DNA of 64,000 bases from Rotaria socialis (Eukaryota; Rotifera; Eurotatoria; Philodinida; Philodinidae): positions 62,001 through 126,000 of the forward strand of contig CAJNYU010001414.1 in NCBI GenBank assembly GCA_905331475.1. The letters are read 5' to 3'. Numbering within the stretch: the first letter of the stretch is position 1; each line of letters starts with the position of its first letter. A program made the position numbers and the translations under genes. The notes under the pieces are model-generated. The model saw only the letters and a program-made list of their open reading frames with translations, was not told where the DNA came from and did no database searches. This document shows positions 50,996-63,450 of the stretch, in pieces.

Positions 50996-53900
50996 CTAGA
51001 AAGCAAAGCGTGTACGAATATCTTCAAGTTTTTTAGCAACTTCGCTTGTGGTTCGATCAAGACCTTCTGCAATCATTTTTTGTTTATTTATATCAAGGTG
51101 GTTATATTGTTCGCAAAGGTCGCCATCAAGAACATTCTAAAAACAAAATTAGATAAAAAAAAATTTTATTGTTAAAATTATCATCTTCTCATTTGAATAT
51201 AAGTTAGTTTTTTCTTCTAGAATAAGAAATATTTTAATAAAAATAGATCCGAACAATTTTTGTTTCAATTAAAGTATTGATCCATAACTTGAGATTTCAA
51301 TTTTGTTTTATGTAGACAAAATCTTTCTAATTTCGTACTGCTCGAGTGCACTTATTACGTAAGAAATAGTGTGCAATCATGCTGTTCTCTTCTTACCTTA
51401 ACTGGATAATAATATGATCGAAAAGCAAGATGGTCTCGGCCAACTAATGTTTGATATTCAGCACGCATATGCATTTCAAGATGTTGAAAAAAATCATAAT
51501 CCTATATATAAACGAAAGCGAGAATGATATTTTCGAAATTATTTTGATAGAAAACAAAAAACAAATTCGATGTGTGATCAGTCATTAGTATAAAATTTGT
51601 CGTCATCGATTATCCGAATTGTAAACGACTAATTTTTGATCATCATTTCACACATTTATTTTTTTAATTGAAATATTCTAAAGGAGTAATGTAGAAGACT
51701 GATTCTTTGTCTTTCTTTGTTTTCATATCACTCAGACAAAGCAATACGATATGCTTTATTCGGGACTCGAACCCATATGACACAATTATTGGTTTTCCGG
51801 ACTAGTGCTCGAACGATTGAGCTATCGAAACACAACGAACATATCATTTTCTTTTCTAGATGATATGACAACATCAAACATCAAAGAAAGAAAAAGAACT
51901 AATTTTATACGAAGATCATTTTCTTTTTCTTTTTCTGCTGGATCTTACCTCATTCGATGCGAATGGTATAAGAACACCTATTGAACCTGATAATGTTGTA
52001 TAGACAAGAGACTCCGATCCACCTGGGATTAATGTTGCACGTTGAACTGATGTAACCATTTCTCCCACATAGAAATGAGAAAGTAAATCGCACTAAAATA
52101 AAATTTTCTTTACAATAAAACATTTACATTAGAAAAATTAATACTTTATTGGATGCTCCATTTAATAAACCTCGATCCCATAAGCCTTTACTTCCTGTCG
52201 GATCAATTTCAACATCATCATTAGCATCAACAGGAACACGTAACTAAAAATTAGAAGTATAAAACTAAATATTTTGAACAAAAATAATAACACTTACAAT
52301 TGAAATATTACCGAATTTATCGGCTAAACATACAGTACTATAATCTAATAAACAACATGCAACAGTAAAACGTGGACATGTGTCATCAGCAAATATAACT
52401 AGTTGATTTTCCATTGTTTTATAACGAAGTATGTGTAAACTTTCTTGTACATCAGTTATAAATATACGATTACCCAGTGCATGTATCGTAACTACTTGAT
52501 TCGGAATGTTCTAAATAATAGAAAATGAATTCAATTATCAAATTAATAATATTGAACAGAAGAATCGTGAAAGCTTTTTCTCTACAACAATATGTTACAA
52601 GTAGAAAAATCGTTCTTCAGAATATGTATAACTTATTGAACATGTAGTTCGAATATTTAGTAGTATGATAAATATAAAATGTAAATGATTTATACACGTT
52701 ATAATGTATTGAAACAATTAACGAGCTAAAATCAGTTCTATTGATTTTCTTCTGTAATGTTTCAATATTTCATTGGAATAGAAACATATTGAATTTCTTT
52801 TAACAGAAGATGCAAACATGAAGAAGAAAATATCTCTTACTACTCACTTTATTTTCACATTTTTTCAGTAATTTCTTCTTGCCAATTTCATAAATACGTA
52901 AAGAAGATCCAACACCAACTAAAGCTCGTCCCATAAATGGACATATGGCCGCTAAATGGAAAAAAATAAAAACGATACTTCTATTCTATTCAACACAATT
53001 CTTATTGAATTCGTACTTGGAATTTCATCCACTACAGTTCTATGAATAAAATGAAGTCGTTCGCCATTTTCCAGTACAAGAAAACAATAGATCATTCCGC
53101 CAAGATGTGAACGTGGTGAAAGAACAAGATCACGTGCAACACCCACTAATAAAAATGTATCTGCCGGTCGAGTGTCAAAACGCATTAAACTTAAACTAAA
53201 GAAAAAAAACATAAAAATGCCATGTTTTTATTTTCAATTAAGTTATTCTTACCAAACAGCTGATTCATTTTGTTCAAATTCATAAATAAATTTAGTATCA
53301 CCAGTAATTGGATCCATAACACGTAATTGGGCTGCCCACATACCATTAGCGGCTTTAGGAGCGCCAAATGTTTCTTCGGGTAGTTTTTCTGCTAACATTG
53401 CATTTGCTACTTCTCGTGTGGCTTCTTTGTCTTCATCATCGGCTGCATCAACAATATCCTATGGAGAGAGAAAAAAATTTTTTATTCATAAAACTTTTTC
53501 ACTAAAACTCACTTTTGCTATTTGTTCACGGTTTTGTTGTTTTCTTAATTCTGTATATGATCCATGATCGGATTCAATTAAATAGAGCCAATTCATTTCT
53601 GGATGAATTATAAAACGTCTTGGTGTTAATTTTAGTTTACGTATTTCTTGATTAAATATAGCACCAAGCTTTTCTAATGTTAAAATTCTACAGAATAATA
53701 GAATATAATTTAGAGAAATTTCATTTTGTGTTCGTCCGTCTAACTTACCGAAGAGTATTGCCAGCTATAGCAACAATACCTTCTGGACATTGTTCAGATG
53801 CAAAGCCAGATGCATGTTCAAGGGATTCATAGGATAATGGTGTTAGATGAAAACGACCTTGATATGTATAACTAAGCCATGTACGACTTGACATTGCTAA

Positions 53901-56900
53901 GACCTATTACGAACGCAGGATTATATATTTTTCATGAGAATAATAAAAATAGAAGCATAAAATTTAGACAAAATCTTTACTTACAGCTTCATTTCCTTGC
54001 ATTAAAATTCGAAATAGTTTTACAGGTTTTGAACCAATATAACGCGTTCTAGTATCGGACATGTCACCTGAGACAGAATCGAGAACACTTCTTAGAAGTA
54101 CACCGTTCTTAAAACAAACAAAATACCATAGGTGCTAGATTTAATTTAAAATTAATTTCTTACCTGTAAACCAATATTTAAAAATGCGGTACCAGTTGGC
54201 CCGACTTGTTGTTCGCGACCACTAGTTGTATCAACAAAAACACCACCCTCAGTTGTTTTCATTTCAACTATACATAAAGATTCAGCTGGGGCGGGAAGTG
54301 CTTGCATACTCAATCGTTCTAGACAATCCTATTGAAAACACAAACAGATCTTTCATTCATTCTATTGTTGTTGCTCCATGAACATACTTTAGGATCAAGG
54401 GATATAATACGAACAGTACTATCCGAAAGTCCAACAGCAAGAAAACGTGATCGCTGTTCACCTTCAGGTACAGAACCCAAGGCCATACATACAATATCAC
54501 CTGGCATTTCTTTTCTCTCGGTATATTCATTCAATTGACCGGTCTAAGAGAAATGCAAAGAAACAATTAATTGAAATTTCGCATAACTTTTCCTAATCTT
54601 ACTGCATCCATTTCAAAATAAACAAGTTCACCACCAGTCAAACCAATAACAACTTGCCGTTGATTAACAGTAGCTCGAGTAATCGTTCTTTTTCCTGGTG
54701 CACGCCATTCATTAACACGTTTATCAGCTCGTATATGTCGAATACCTTCACGGTAGATCTAATTTATACGAAAACAAAAAAATCAAAGTCTCAAGAAAAT
54801 ATATTCAACGATAATTCAAATACAAACCTGAAGTAATGAATCATCACCCAATTGACTACAGGATAATGTTGGTGTTGTACCAAGAAAACCAGAATCAGTC
54901 ACTTCTTCAACAGTTTCACCAATAGATAAAACTAATGTAGCATTAATAAATGAAACAACAATATATGCATCAAACGGATCTGTAAACGAGAAGATAGAGA
55001 AAAAACAAATATAATGTTTATTTAAACTAAACAAGATAATTTTGTTTACCATCTGATCGTCTTTTAACAGTCCATACAGCGTTTGGATTACCAGGCAGTT
55101 CTGAAACAGCCATTTCCGTGACCTAGAAAAGAAATTTTTATAGCGTAAAAATAAAATGCTCCTATTGTTTCATTTACTTCTAAACCATGACGAAGAGTTC
55201 GAAGCGTTGAGCGTGGCCCACGACCACATGTGACATAAAGTTGTGGTGTATCTTCATTAGCAAGATCAGCAATATGACAAGCCGTTATAGGTGATAAACT
55301 ATCCATTTCATCGACTAATATCAGGTTTTTAAGTTTACGTGGTAAGAAAAAAAATGTATCCTCTTCTTCAAGTCGTTCAGATGAGCTAAATTCAGGTTCA
55401 TCATCCGCATCACCCAATTGAGTTATTTGATAGAGATAACTACGGAATTAAAGGAATTAACTAAAAAAAAGTCGAGTTTCATTAAAAATAAATTACTTAC
55501 TGGTTACCAAATTCAGAAGCAATAAAAAGAAAGCCATTACGTAGAACGCACATGGCCGATGCAACAGGTACAGTATCGAAATATTTTAAACGAATTTCTG
55601 TTACCTAAAATATAAATTAGACGTTTGATTTTGACATTCGATTATTTTATTTTCTTCGCACTATCGATCTTACGGACTCAACGAATAAGAATATATTTAT
55701 TAAATAGCATCAGATTGGATAGATCAATATTATAATCAATTAAAATCATATGGCAACACGTTCAATGAGAATCATCTTCTGCTACTTTTTTACTCTGACC
55801 TTTTTTCTATTAACAAAATTCAAAACTAACTTGTTCAACAATGCGAAAATCTTTTACTTACCATTCCCATATCTTTGTCATGCGTAAGAGTAATTTTAAA
55901 TATATCACCTTGTTCAGTTTGAACAAGAAAAAAGAACATATTTTTTGTTTTATGTGTAGCTGTTGCAACTATAACCATCGTACGTTCTCGATCATCAATT
56001 TCGTTCTAAATTTAAAAGAAAAAAGTAATTAGAAATACAAAAACGGTCTCATTCAAAAATTCTTACTCGTCGTTTAGGTATTGGGCAACGAATATCTGGT
56101 TGATCACCAAAATTTTTGAATGTTATATAATTCTCTGAGCAAACAAGTACACCACTAGGTCCTTCACTTCCACCTGGCACAGTTATAAGTAGATTGGCAA
56201 ATTTTTCTAATGGTTCAGAATATTTTCGTACTACATGATTGAGACCTAAGTCAAGTTCATAAAATGTCAATGATTGTTTAATATCTTTGGCTGCTTGGCC
56301 GGTTGCATCATTATCACATTCCTAAAGGATTGATAGAAAATTTTTGAATAAAAACAGATTTCTCAATGTCATGTGGCAAACCTCATAATCAACTTCTAAA
56401 CAAGCAAATACCGGATTTTCAAATCCAACGTCAACACCGACTGTATGAAATGTAATTGTATTTGCTTTATGTGCTTCAAGTGGCGATGATATTGTTAGAC
56501 GTGCTTGGGCATCTCGATTGAGTATATAGACTAGTTTTTGTTTTTCAATGGCACCTAAACAAAATCCATTACTTATGACAATGCAGAAAAAGAATTTCAT
56601 GAATTACCAATAAGTACAGCTCGTCCTTTTGGATCAATAGCTAAATATTGTCCTGGTACAATTCTTCGACATCCTGATTTACCGAATGTTTCTTGATGTA
56701 CCTAACTGAAGAGAAGTTTCTCAAAAAAATGTATTTAAAAAAACGTTTCTTGCCTTTTCTAATGTATTTTTTTGTCCATTATATTCAAGAATAAGTATAC
56801 GACCTGCATCGCTACCAATCACAATATAATCTGAATTGGTTCAGGGAAAAAAAATTTTCTTTTAATATATATACTGAATAAGAATGAATTACACATACCT

Positions 56901-57124
56901 CGATTACTACCAGTCAATCGAATTGGATGAAGTGCACGTACGATACCGAATGCATTACATGTTAATAATGTATGAATTTTACCTGTACTTGGATCAGGCT
57001 TAAGAACTTCAAGAACACAACCGCGTGAAACAACGATTTCTTGTTGTTTGGGACCAGAGAAATTTCCATGTATGACATGAGTTATACCACCGGGTCGTTG
57101 TAAAGTTAAATTGTATAACTTCAT
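50996..57124 (-). CDS. SF3B3: Splicing factor 3B subunit 3 (SF3B3/SAP130), 24 exons, 1,226 aa
   Basis: SF3B3 is a WD40-type triple beta-propeller of the U2 snRNP SF3b complex, scaffolding SF3B1 for branch-site recognition. Exon ranges: 57124-56899, 56830-56754, 56701-56608, 56554-56382, 56321-56067, 56005-55862, 55604-55501, 55439-55178, 55122-55050, 54979-54828, 54758-54603, 54543-54388, 54328-54164, 54107-53985, 53903-53749, 53687-53513, 53458-53253, 53195-53017, 52951-52848, 52510-52298, 52243-52145, 52092-51949, 51501-51397, 51136-50996. Every phase closes. Identity to human SF3B3 is evident from end to end: [10 protein letters not shown] ... [80 protein letters not shown], and the terminal [12 protein letters not shown]. 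Length is near the human 1,217. Intron 2 has a GC donor (AAAAG|gcaaga). Intron 22 carries a tRNA-like sequence. Confidence 0.98.
51753..51831 (-). ncRNA. tRNA-like sequence inside SF3B3 intron 22
   Basis: On the minus strand, 79 nt show a perfect D stem GCTC/GAGC, an A-box-like TAGCTCAATCG, a CCGGAAA loop in the anticodon position (GGA), and a B-box/T arm GGGTTCGAGTCCC with CCCG closing. The acceptor stem pairs only about 5 of 7 counting wobbles, and the anticodon stem only 3 of 5. U33 is replaced by C. Probably a decayed tRNA or tRNA-derived SINE, in the same orientation as the host gene. Confidence 0.5.
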
Positions 57125-58477
57125 CTAGATAAAACTTCGATGGTAAAATTGGGAAAGTTTATACAAGTAGACAAAAGATGATATGAACGAATGCAATGCA
57201 GTTATTTTGATTGGTGTGATGAAGATATGCCTCTATCAAATTGAACTTTTGAAGAAGAAAATTCACGAAATAAATTAATGTTCGTAATAAAAGCTTTTGT
57301 TGCATTATTTACTGAACTTGAAATTTTAATTATGTGTAAATTATCATAGATGGCGTAAGATATAGATGTTGTCTATCAATTGTGACAATAATGCGTTATA
57401 TGCAATAATCGTTCTTAAGTATTACGAAAGAGTGACGTGAACTTACTTGTTCAAGAAGAGTCTCAATTTTTATGCTGCAAAGATGATTTCGACATGAATA
57501 CAATAAGAAGCAAAGTTACAAGAAATTATTTAACATAATTCATATCGAAATCACTTTTCGATTGTTTAAGTTAAATTCAAATATTCTTGTATTTTTTTCT
57601 ACGCTTCAATAAATGCATGCTAGAGTGATTAAACAGGCAAAAATTGCGAGAATCTACTTATCAACTCACGAAAACTTGATGCTCCTATAAATGAATCAGA
57701 TCAAGTAAACCTAAGTAGCTTCAATAGTTCTGATTCTCAATTAAGTATAACAAGTAGGCCTATTCATTGTACAAAAAAAGAGATTGGTACGTTTCTCGAT
57801 TGTTAATTTAGTTGTTTCTAAAAATAAAGTACGACGAGGTTAGTATCTGTCTACGATAGTAAAGATTAATACATATAGATCATTATAAATACTTGCTACT
57901 AGTATTATTTTATAAAGGATAAGCTGAATGTCAAGCACCTTGAACTACGATGCTATTAGTAACAACATGTAACATAGTTCGTAAATTAATGAAATGATTG
58001 AAATATAAAAATGTATGAATTATATTGCAAACAAAGTTATCTCATGGTATGAATGATAATACCACTATGCTAAGGATGATGCAGTAGCAATTGAGTATAG
58101 CAATTTTCTTTATTGAATAAAATTCAAATAAACTAATGCAAATAAACATCAGAATTTTTTCGATGTATTTCAATGCGACTAATGTTTATATGAAATGTCA
58201 AAAGTATATGTCGAAGAATTTCACTTGCAATATTTCTTCATTTTTGATATTCATAAATTTAACTGAACATAATCAATCCTATGTTCATTTATTCATTCAT
58301 TGGATAATTAGTAGAAAGTGACTGAGTAGCTACTTGATTTTATCGATAGATGTATTCAATTTTTTGTTGAGATATTGAAAGAACTGAAGAAAATGAAAAT
58401 AAGATTGATAAGAATTTCGATAGATAAGTCTAATGAGTCATGTCTACTTACGAATACCTTGAAATTTAGTCAGACAT

Positions 58478-58510
<33 letters not shown>

Positions 58511-59403
58511 TTTCCTTAATTGTGTTGTACTCGTTTCAATACTCTTTCATTCAGAAGTTGATATGACAGTATCTCGCTAATTAGTCGTATTCTACGATTT
58601 ATTTCTTATCTATCTATCCATTAATGTGTTTTGCTAACAAAGTAAAAAAGACTATACAAAGTTTGCCAAACGTATCCTAAATTTCTCATCGCTTGCTATC
58701 GATCAAATGATATTGAAAAAAATCAGAGACAAACGATGATGAATTGAATTACGCACCACAGAAAAGACAAAACCTTTCTTTTTTTTTTCGATTAGTTTGG
58801 TTAAACTATCGAATACAAAATCAACTCCCACGATGAATCAACATCTGAATAATGATGATTTTTAAATAAAAAGAAGTATTTACCATATAAAACATTATCG
58901 ATTGATTATTTCTTTTCCAAATACAATTTCTATCATTTATTTTCTATTCACCGTCATATTATTTCTAATCTTCGTTCAGATTCGATAATTCTAATCTTGA
59001 TTTAGACATTCTGATAAAAAGAAATTTTTTTTTTCAAAAGATTTAATCAATTATTAATATTAAAACCGGATCAAATATAATTAGATCGATTTTTCCTGTC
59101 AATTTCAATCTAAGAAAAAAAGGATCACTTCCGGGTGAACGCCTTTTGACAATTGTTTAACTTATTTCATTGAAATAGCAGATGCCATATCGCTAAAACA
59201 CACACATACGTCCATATAGCTATATGTTTATAGATATAGATTTTATTTCTTATATGACAAAACAAAACAAAAAGAGAGAAAAGAAAAAAAAAGAAGAAGA
59301 AAAAGAGGTCTTCTAATTGAAATAATTTTTATGAATAATCCATTTGCTTTACAAAAAAAAAAGAACAAACCCCTTCTCTAGTCAAAATAAAAATAGTTTT
59401 CTA
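57125..59403. other. Intergenic region between SF3B3 and COUP-TF
   Basis: About 2.3 kb with no supported gene. A (TA)n run lies at 58481-58508. It holds the SF3B3 promoter and the COUP-TF 3' UTR; poly-A-rich DNA near 59270-59390 precedes the COUP-TF stop. Confidence 0.5.
58481..58508. repeat. (TA)n microsatellite
   Basis: An uninterrupted TA run of about 28 bp. Confidence 0.95.
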
Positions 59404-61124
59404 TTACTGTGGAAACGTTGAATATTGATTTGATACTTGAGTTGAATTAATATTAAAAGCAGTCGTCGCTGCTGTAGCTGTTGTTGATGATGATGATGAT
59501 GATGCTGATGCTGCTGATGTTGATGAAACTGTTCCATTTGGAAATGAACTATTTGTTAATAGCATATCTCGAATGAGTGATTCAATCGGTGTTTTACCAA
59601 CCAAACGAACAAAAAAAATTTCTTTTATAACATGTGAACTGACTAATTTTAACGATGGCAAACGAAGAAGTAATTTGCCAAAACGATTCATATGAGATGG
59701 ATATTGACTTTTAACATATTCTTCTAATGCAAGAACAGATTTTTCTTGTAAATTATCAATATGACCTGGATCAGATAGACCTGGTGCATCTACACAGAGA
59801 GAGAGAAAGAGAGAGAGAAAGTAACGTTCAATTCTTTTTTTTATGTTACCTGGCGTGAAAAGAATAATAGCTTTTAAGCAAGAATATTCCGCATGATCTA
59901 AATGCATTAATTTAAATTTTTCTACTTGTTCTTGAAATTTTCTTGTTTGATCTAAATATGTTTGTACTTTTTCAGTATCAATGGTGTTTGTATGAATACC
60001 ATTTAATATAAATAATTGTGTTGCTTGTATTGGCATGTTACATTGACCTGCATTCAATAGAAATAATTCATTCCATGTTATTTGTAATAGTAGACATTGG
60101 TCATTTAATGGCAATTCTCGAAAAAATGGAATATTACGTGCCCATTCAACCGCACCAAAAAGAAGACTGGCTGCTAATTCGCACGCATTATCCATCGACA
60201 TTATATTTGGATTATTTTCAGATGATATTGAAGAATTTGAATTTGATGAACTACCTGGCGCTGCTGGTGTTGCTGATGATGATGATGATGACGATTGTAA
60301 ACGATTTGAGATAAATGAGTAGGGTTCAGCACGAACTAAATGTGAGATATAATTATTTAAATAATTATGTGCATCAGGTGGAAACGTAAAATGTCCATAA
60401 GTGTTGGCAACGGATGGAACACGACCACGTTGAACAGCTTGTTTGTTTCAAAAGAAGAAAAATGAGAGTTATACGATTTTGAAATGTTAACAAACTATAT
60501 TTTTACCTTCACGTCTCATGCCCATTTTTAAACAACGAGAAAATCGACAATATTGACATTGATTACGATGATGAGTATCAATAGGACATTTTCGACTAGA
60601 ATTAAGGAAATTTTAAGTAAAATTTTCATCAGTTCATCTTTTTGGGAACCTTTGATATGTATAAGGAATTCTGATGATCTATCTGTTGTTTTTTTTCCTC
60701 GAAATATTTATTCGTTAAGTACTTTTGAACTCATAGGATTTTAAACTATACCGGTAACTATTGAACGTTTCGCTTTTTATTTTTGACAATTAAAATTTAA
60801 TATCAATATTAAACTTACTTTCCGCGACATGTGTAATTAAGATTACGTCTAACTGAACGTTTAAAAAATGATTTACAACCTTCACATGTATATTGTCCAT
60901 AATGTTTTCCACTTGATTTATCTCCGCAAACAACACATTCAACTGTTTGTTTATCATTTATTATTGATGAATGTGCATCTGTATGTTGATCATCAAGAAT
61001 TGATTCATTATTCCCATTTGTTATTATATTATTCGGTTCTAATTTTGGTTGAATATGCGATGAAATACTACTATAATGATTATTATTATTTGTGTCATTT
61101 GGAAATGTTGGGCGACAATGATGA

Positions 61125-61159
<35 letters not shown>

Positions 61160-61816
61160 CTGCTGCTGCTGCTGTTGCTGCTGTTGTTGCTGTTGTGGGT
61201 GTGGAGAATCAATTGAAAGAAATCGTGTATTAGTTTCTACATTTGACCATGATGGTGGAATATATTGTTGTTGATGATGATGATTCATTAATGTCATCGG
61301 TGAACCAAATGCAAATGCTGCATAAAAAAAAATATTATTATTATAAATTTTTCTCCAATCAATAAACTATATCATTAGAAGAAGAAAAAGAACCAATCAA
61401 GCACATTTAAGCAAAAATATTATATATAGAACGAACGAATGAAATATGGAAAAAGAAAAGGAGAATAATCTCGCATATGTACAATTAGCTGTTTCATGCT
61501 GATCTTTTCACAACACATGTCAACTTATTCAAGTTTTTTTGTACCAATACAATAATAGATACTCGAATATACATGGATGAATAACATTTCCCTAATCTAA
61601 CTCAACCGAGCATGTGTCGAGTGCTAGAATAGAGTCAAATAGTTTCAGGTGGAATATGTAGTTAATATCACACATCGTTGATCGATGTCTTTCCTCTATT
61701 GTGACATATGCTATCAATGATCCGATTGATTTTCGAAAAATGTGACACTTAGCTCTTGCACTCGATCTAATCTTAAAAGACCTTTACAAACTATTTTTGT
61801 TTTACTTACAATCCAT
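59404..61816 (-). CDS. NR2F: COUP-TF / Seven-up nuclear receptor (NR2F), 5 exons, 522 aa
   Basis: Exons: 61816-61810 (ATGGATT only), 61317-60819, 60595-60507, 60437-59850, 59789-59404; phases close. The N-terminal region is His/Asn-rich with a long poly-Gln tract (about 61125-61197). The DNA-binding domain is textbook [27 protein letters not shown]-box [16 protein letters not shown], second finger [19 protein letters not shown], then [16 protein letters not shown]. The ligand-binding domain shows [79 protein letters not shown], and AF-2 helix [12 protein letters not shown]. The C-terminus carries a Ser/Ala/Thr-rich extension. Family role: orphan receptor and transcriptional regulator of neural fate and mesoderm. 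Exon 2 needs a phase-1 upstream exon; the 7-nt exon chosen here is one of three candidates. Confidence 0.95.
61125..61197. repeat. Poly-Gln coding repeat (CAG/CAA)n in COUP-TF
   Basis: A mixed CAA/CAG tract encodes about 23 consecutive Gln in the N-terminal activation region. The mixed codons suggest selection on the peptide rather than simple slippage. Confidence 0.9.
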
Positions 61817-62804
61817 TGTGGTTATATGAATGTATTCATACTCGGACAAATGATTCAATAGCCGATGGTCAAAATAGAAGAAAAAGAAGGGCGAAAAAGA
61901 ATTTTCTTTTTTTCCCTCGTTCTCTCGAACAGTACAACAACACATCGGGTTATCAAACACATATATGCATAAAGAACATTTGAGTCTCGTTAACTGTATA
62001 GCTTCATATGACCTTGTATCGGAACGGATATTTGGTATTCACCATAAACGGACATGGCTTTGAAAACGACCTTTTATTGGTCATTATTAATAATAATAAC
62101 AAAAAAGAAATTTCCTTCAAGGTAAAAAAATATATACTTACTAAACACGAAAGTTGGATGACGAAAAGCGAAGAAAAAACGATAACAAGGAAAGGAATGA
62201 CAATATACTGTCAGCCATAGGATACGAAAAAAAAGGAAAGGTTAAGCAAATGTGACAACAACAATGAAGGAAAAGAACACACAAAAAGGTCTTCATACGT
62301 CGAGACAATGAATGAAGAAGACATCGAAATGTGTGTGCAACCTTCGCGACGCGTCTTTTTTTTTTAAAGATTTTTTCAAGGTGTATTGACAACAAGACCT
62401 TTATCTCATTTTTGAACCCTTTTACATAACTGAGAGAATAAGATGAATATGAAGAAAAACGAAAGAGCCTGATCATCATCTCTTATAGCACACACTTATT
62501 ACCACAATGACCTGAACTACATTCCAGACAGAACATTGTTTCGTCGAGAAACAAAAAGAAAAAATACGAAGAAGGAATTCATTCATTGCATGTGATAAGA
62601 ATTTATCGGTCTAGATGCGAATGTGTGTGTGTCTGTTCAATTTAACTTTTAAGATGAAAACTAAAATAAAACAAAATTTTCTTTCATTTTATTTTTTGAT
62701 TTTCATCGTTCTTCGTCTGACTTTTTCTTCTATTCAATGATCTCAATACGAGACAATCAATACACACACGCATATGTATATTGAGTTATATAATCGATTC
62801 ATAC

Positions 62805-62895
62805 CAAAATATGATCTGTACAAGGCTGGCCAGGTTGAGGGCGGTGGTAATAGTGTTGAGGTCTTGTCTGATAGTGTCGGGTCGTTGGACTCCAT
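62805..62895 (-). CDS. Candidate alternative first exon of COUP-TF (30 codons)
   Basis: ATG at 62895 opens a G+C-richer stretch coding MESNDPTLSDKTSTLLPPPS and TWPALYRSYF, ending at donor TTTTG|gtatga in phase 1, the phase required by COUP-TF exon 2. It stands out in composition from the A+T-rich surroundings. It could instead be a transposon fragment. Confidence 0.35.
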
Positions 62896-63443
62896 GGGTG
62901 ACTTCTCTTCTCTTCCCTTTTCTTGTTATGCTATTAAATGTTTTAAGCAGTGTCTATATGTTGAAAAAGACATTCTCTTGATTTTTTTTCTAGGTTTCTT
63001 TATGTTAGTTATTGCTACATTGTTAGCAAAGATTTTTTCCTTTTTTTCTTTTTGATTCATTGTTACAAGGAAAAGAAACGACTAACTACTGCCAATGAAA
63101 ATGCGCCTTTGATTGAAAAGAATTGACGAGAGAACATCAGCGAACGACTTCTAACAACATTATTTCAATTGCTTCTAAGAAAATGAGAAAGAAAAAGAAG
63201 GAGAAGAAGAAGTTAGAGAGCACTATGAAGATGATGGTGACGGAAAAATAGGGTGGAGACACATATATGCGCAGTCAGATGTTAACTAAAGTGACAGAAA
63301 TCAAATAGACATACTACAATACTATCAGCCAACGGGCGAATGGGAGAGGTCTCTATAGAATTGTTGCGAAAGTGGTTAAATCAATTGTTCGTGTGATCGA
63401 TGTAGTAACAAAAGATAATCGAGGCGCGAGAACAAGTACTTAC

Positions 63444-63450
63444 GATCCAT
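63444..63450 (-). CDS. Candidate alternative 7-nt first coding exon of COUP-TF
   Basis: ATGGATC|gtaagt, phase 1, differs by one base from the ATGGATT|gtaagt exon at 61816-61810. Either spliced to exon 2 gives MD(P/S)FAFGSPM. This suggests two promoters making nearly identical proteins. Confidence 0.45.

Noticed and set aside
62141..62479. Minus-strand frame of 112 residues upstream of COUP-TF
   Set aside because: Ser/Phe/Leu-rich noise from a purine-rich stretch; no donor in the phase required by COUP-TF exon 2.
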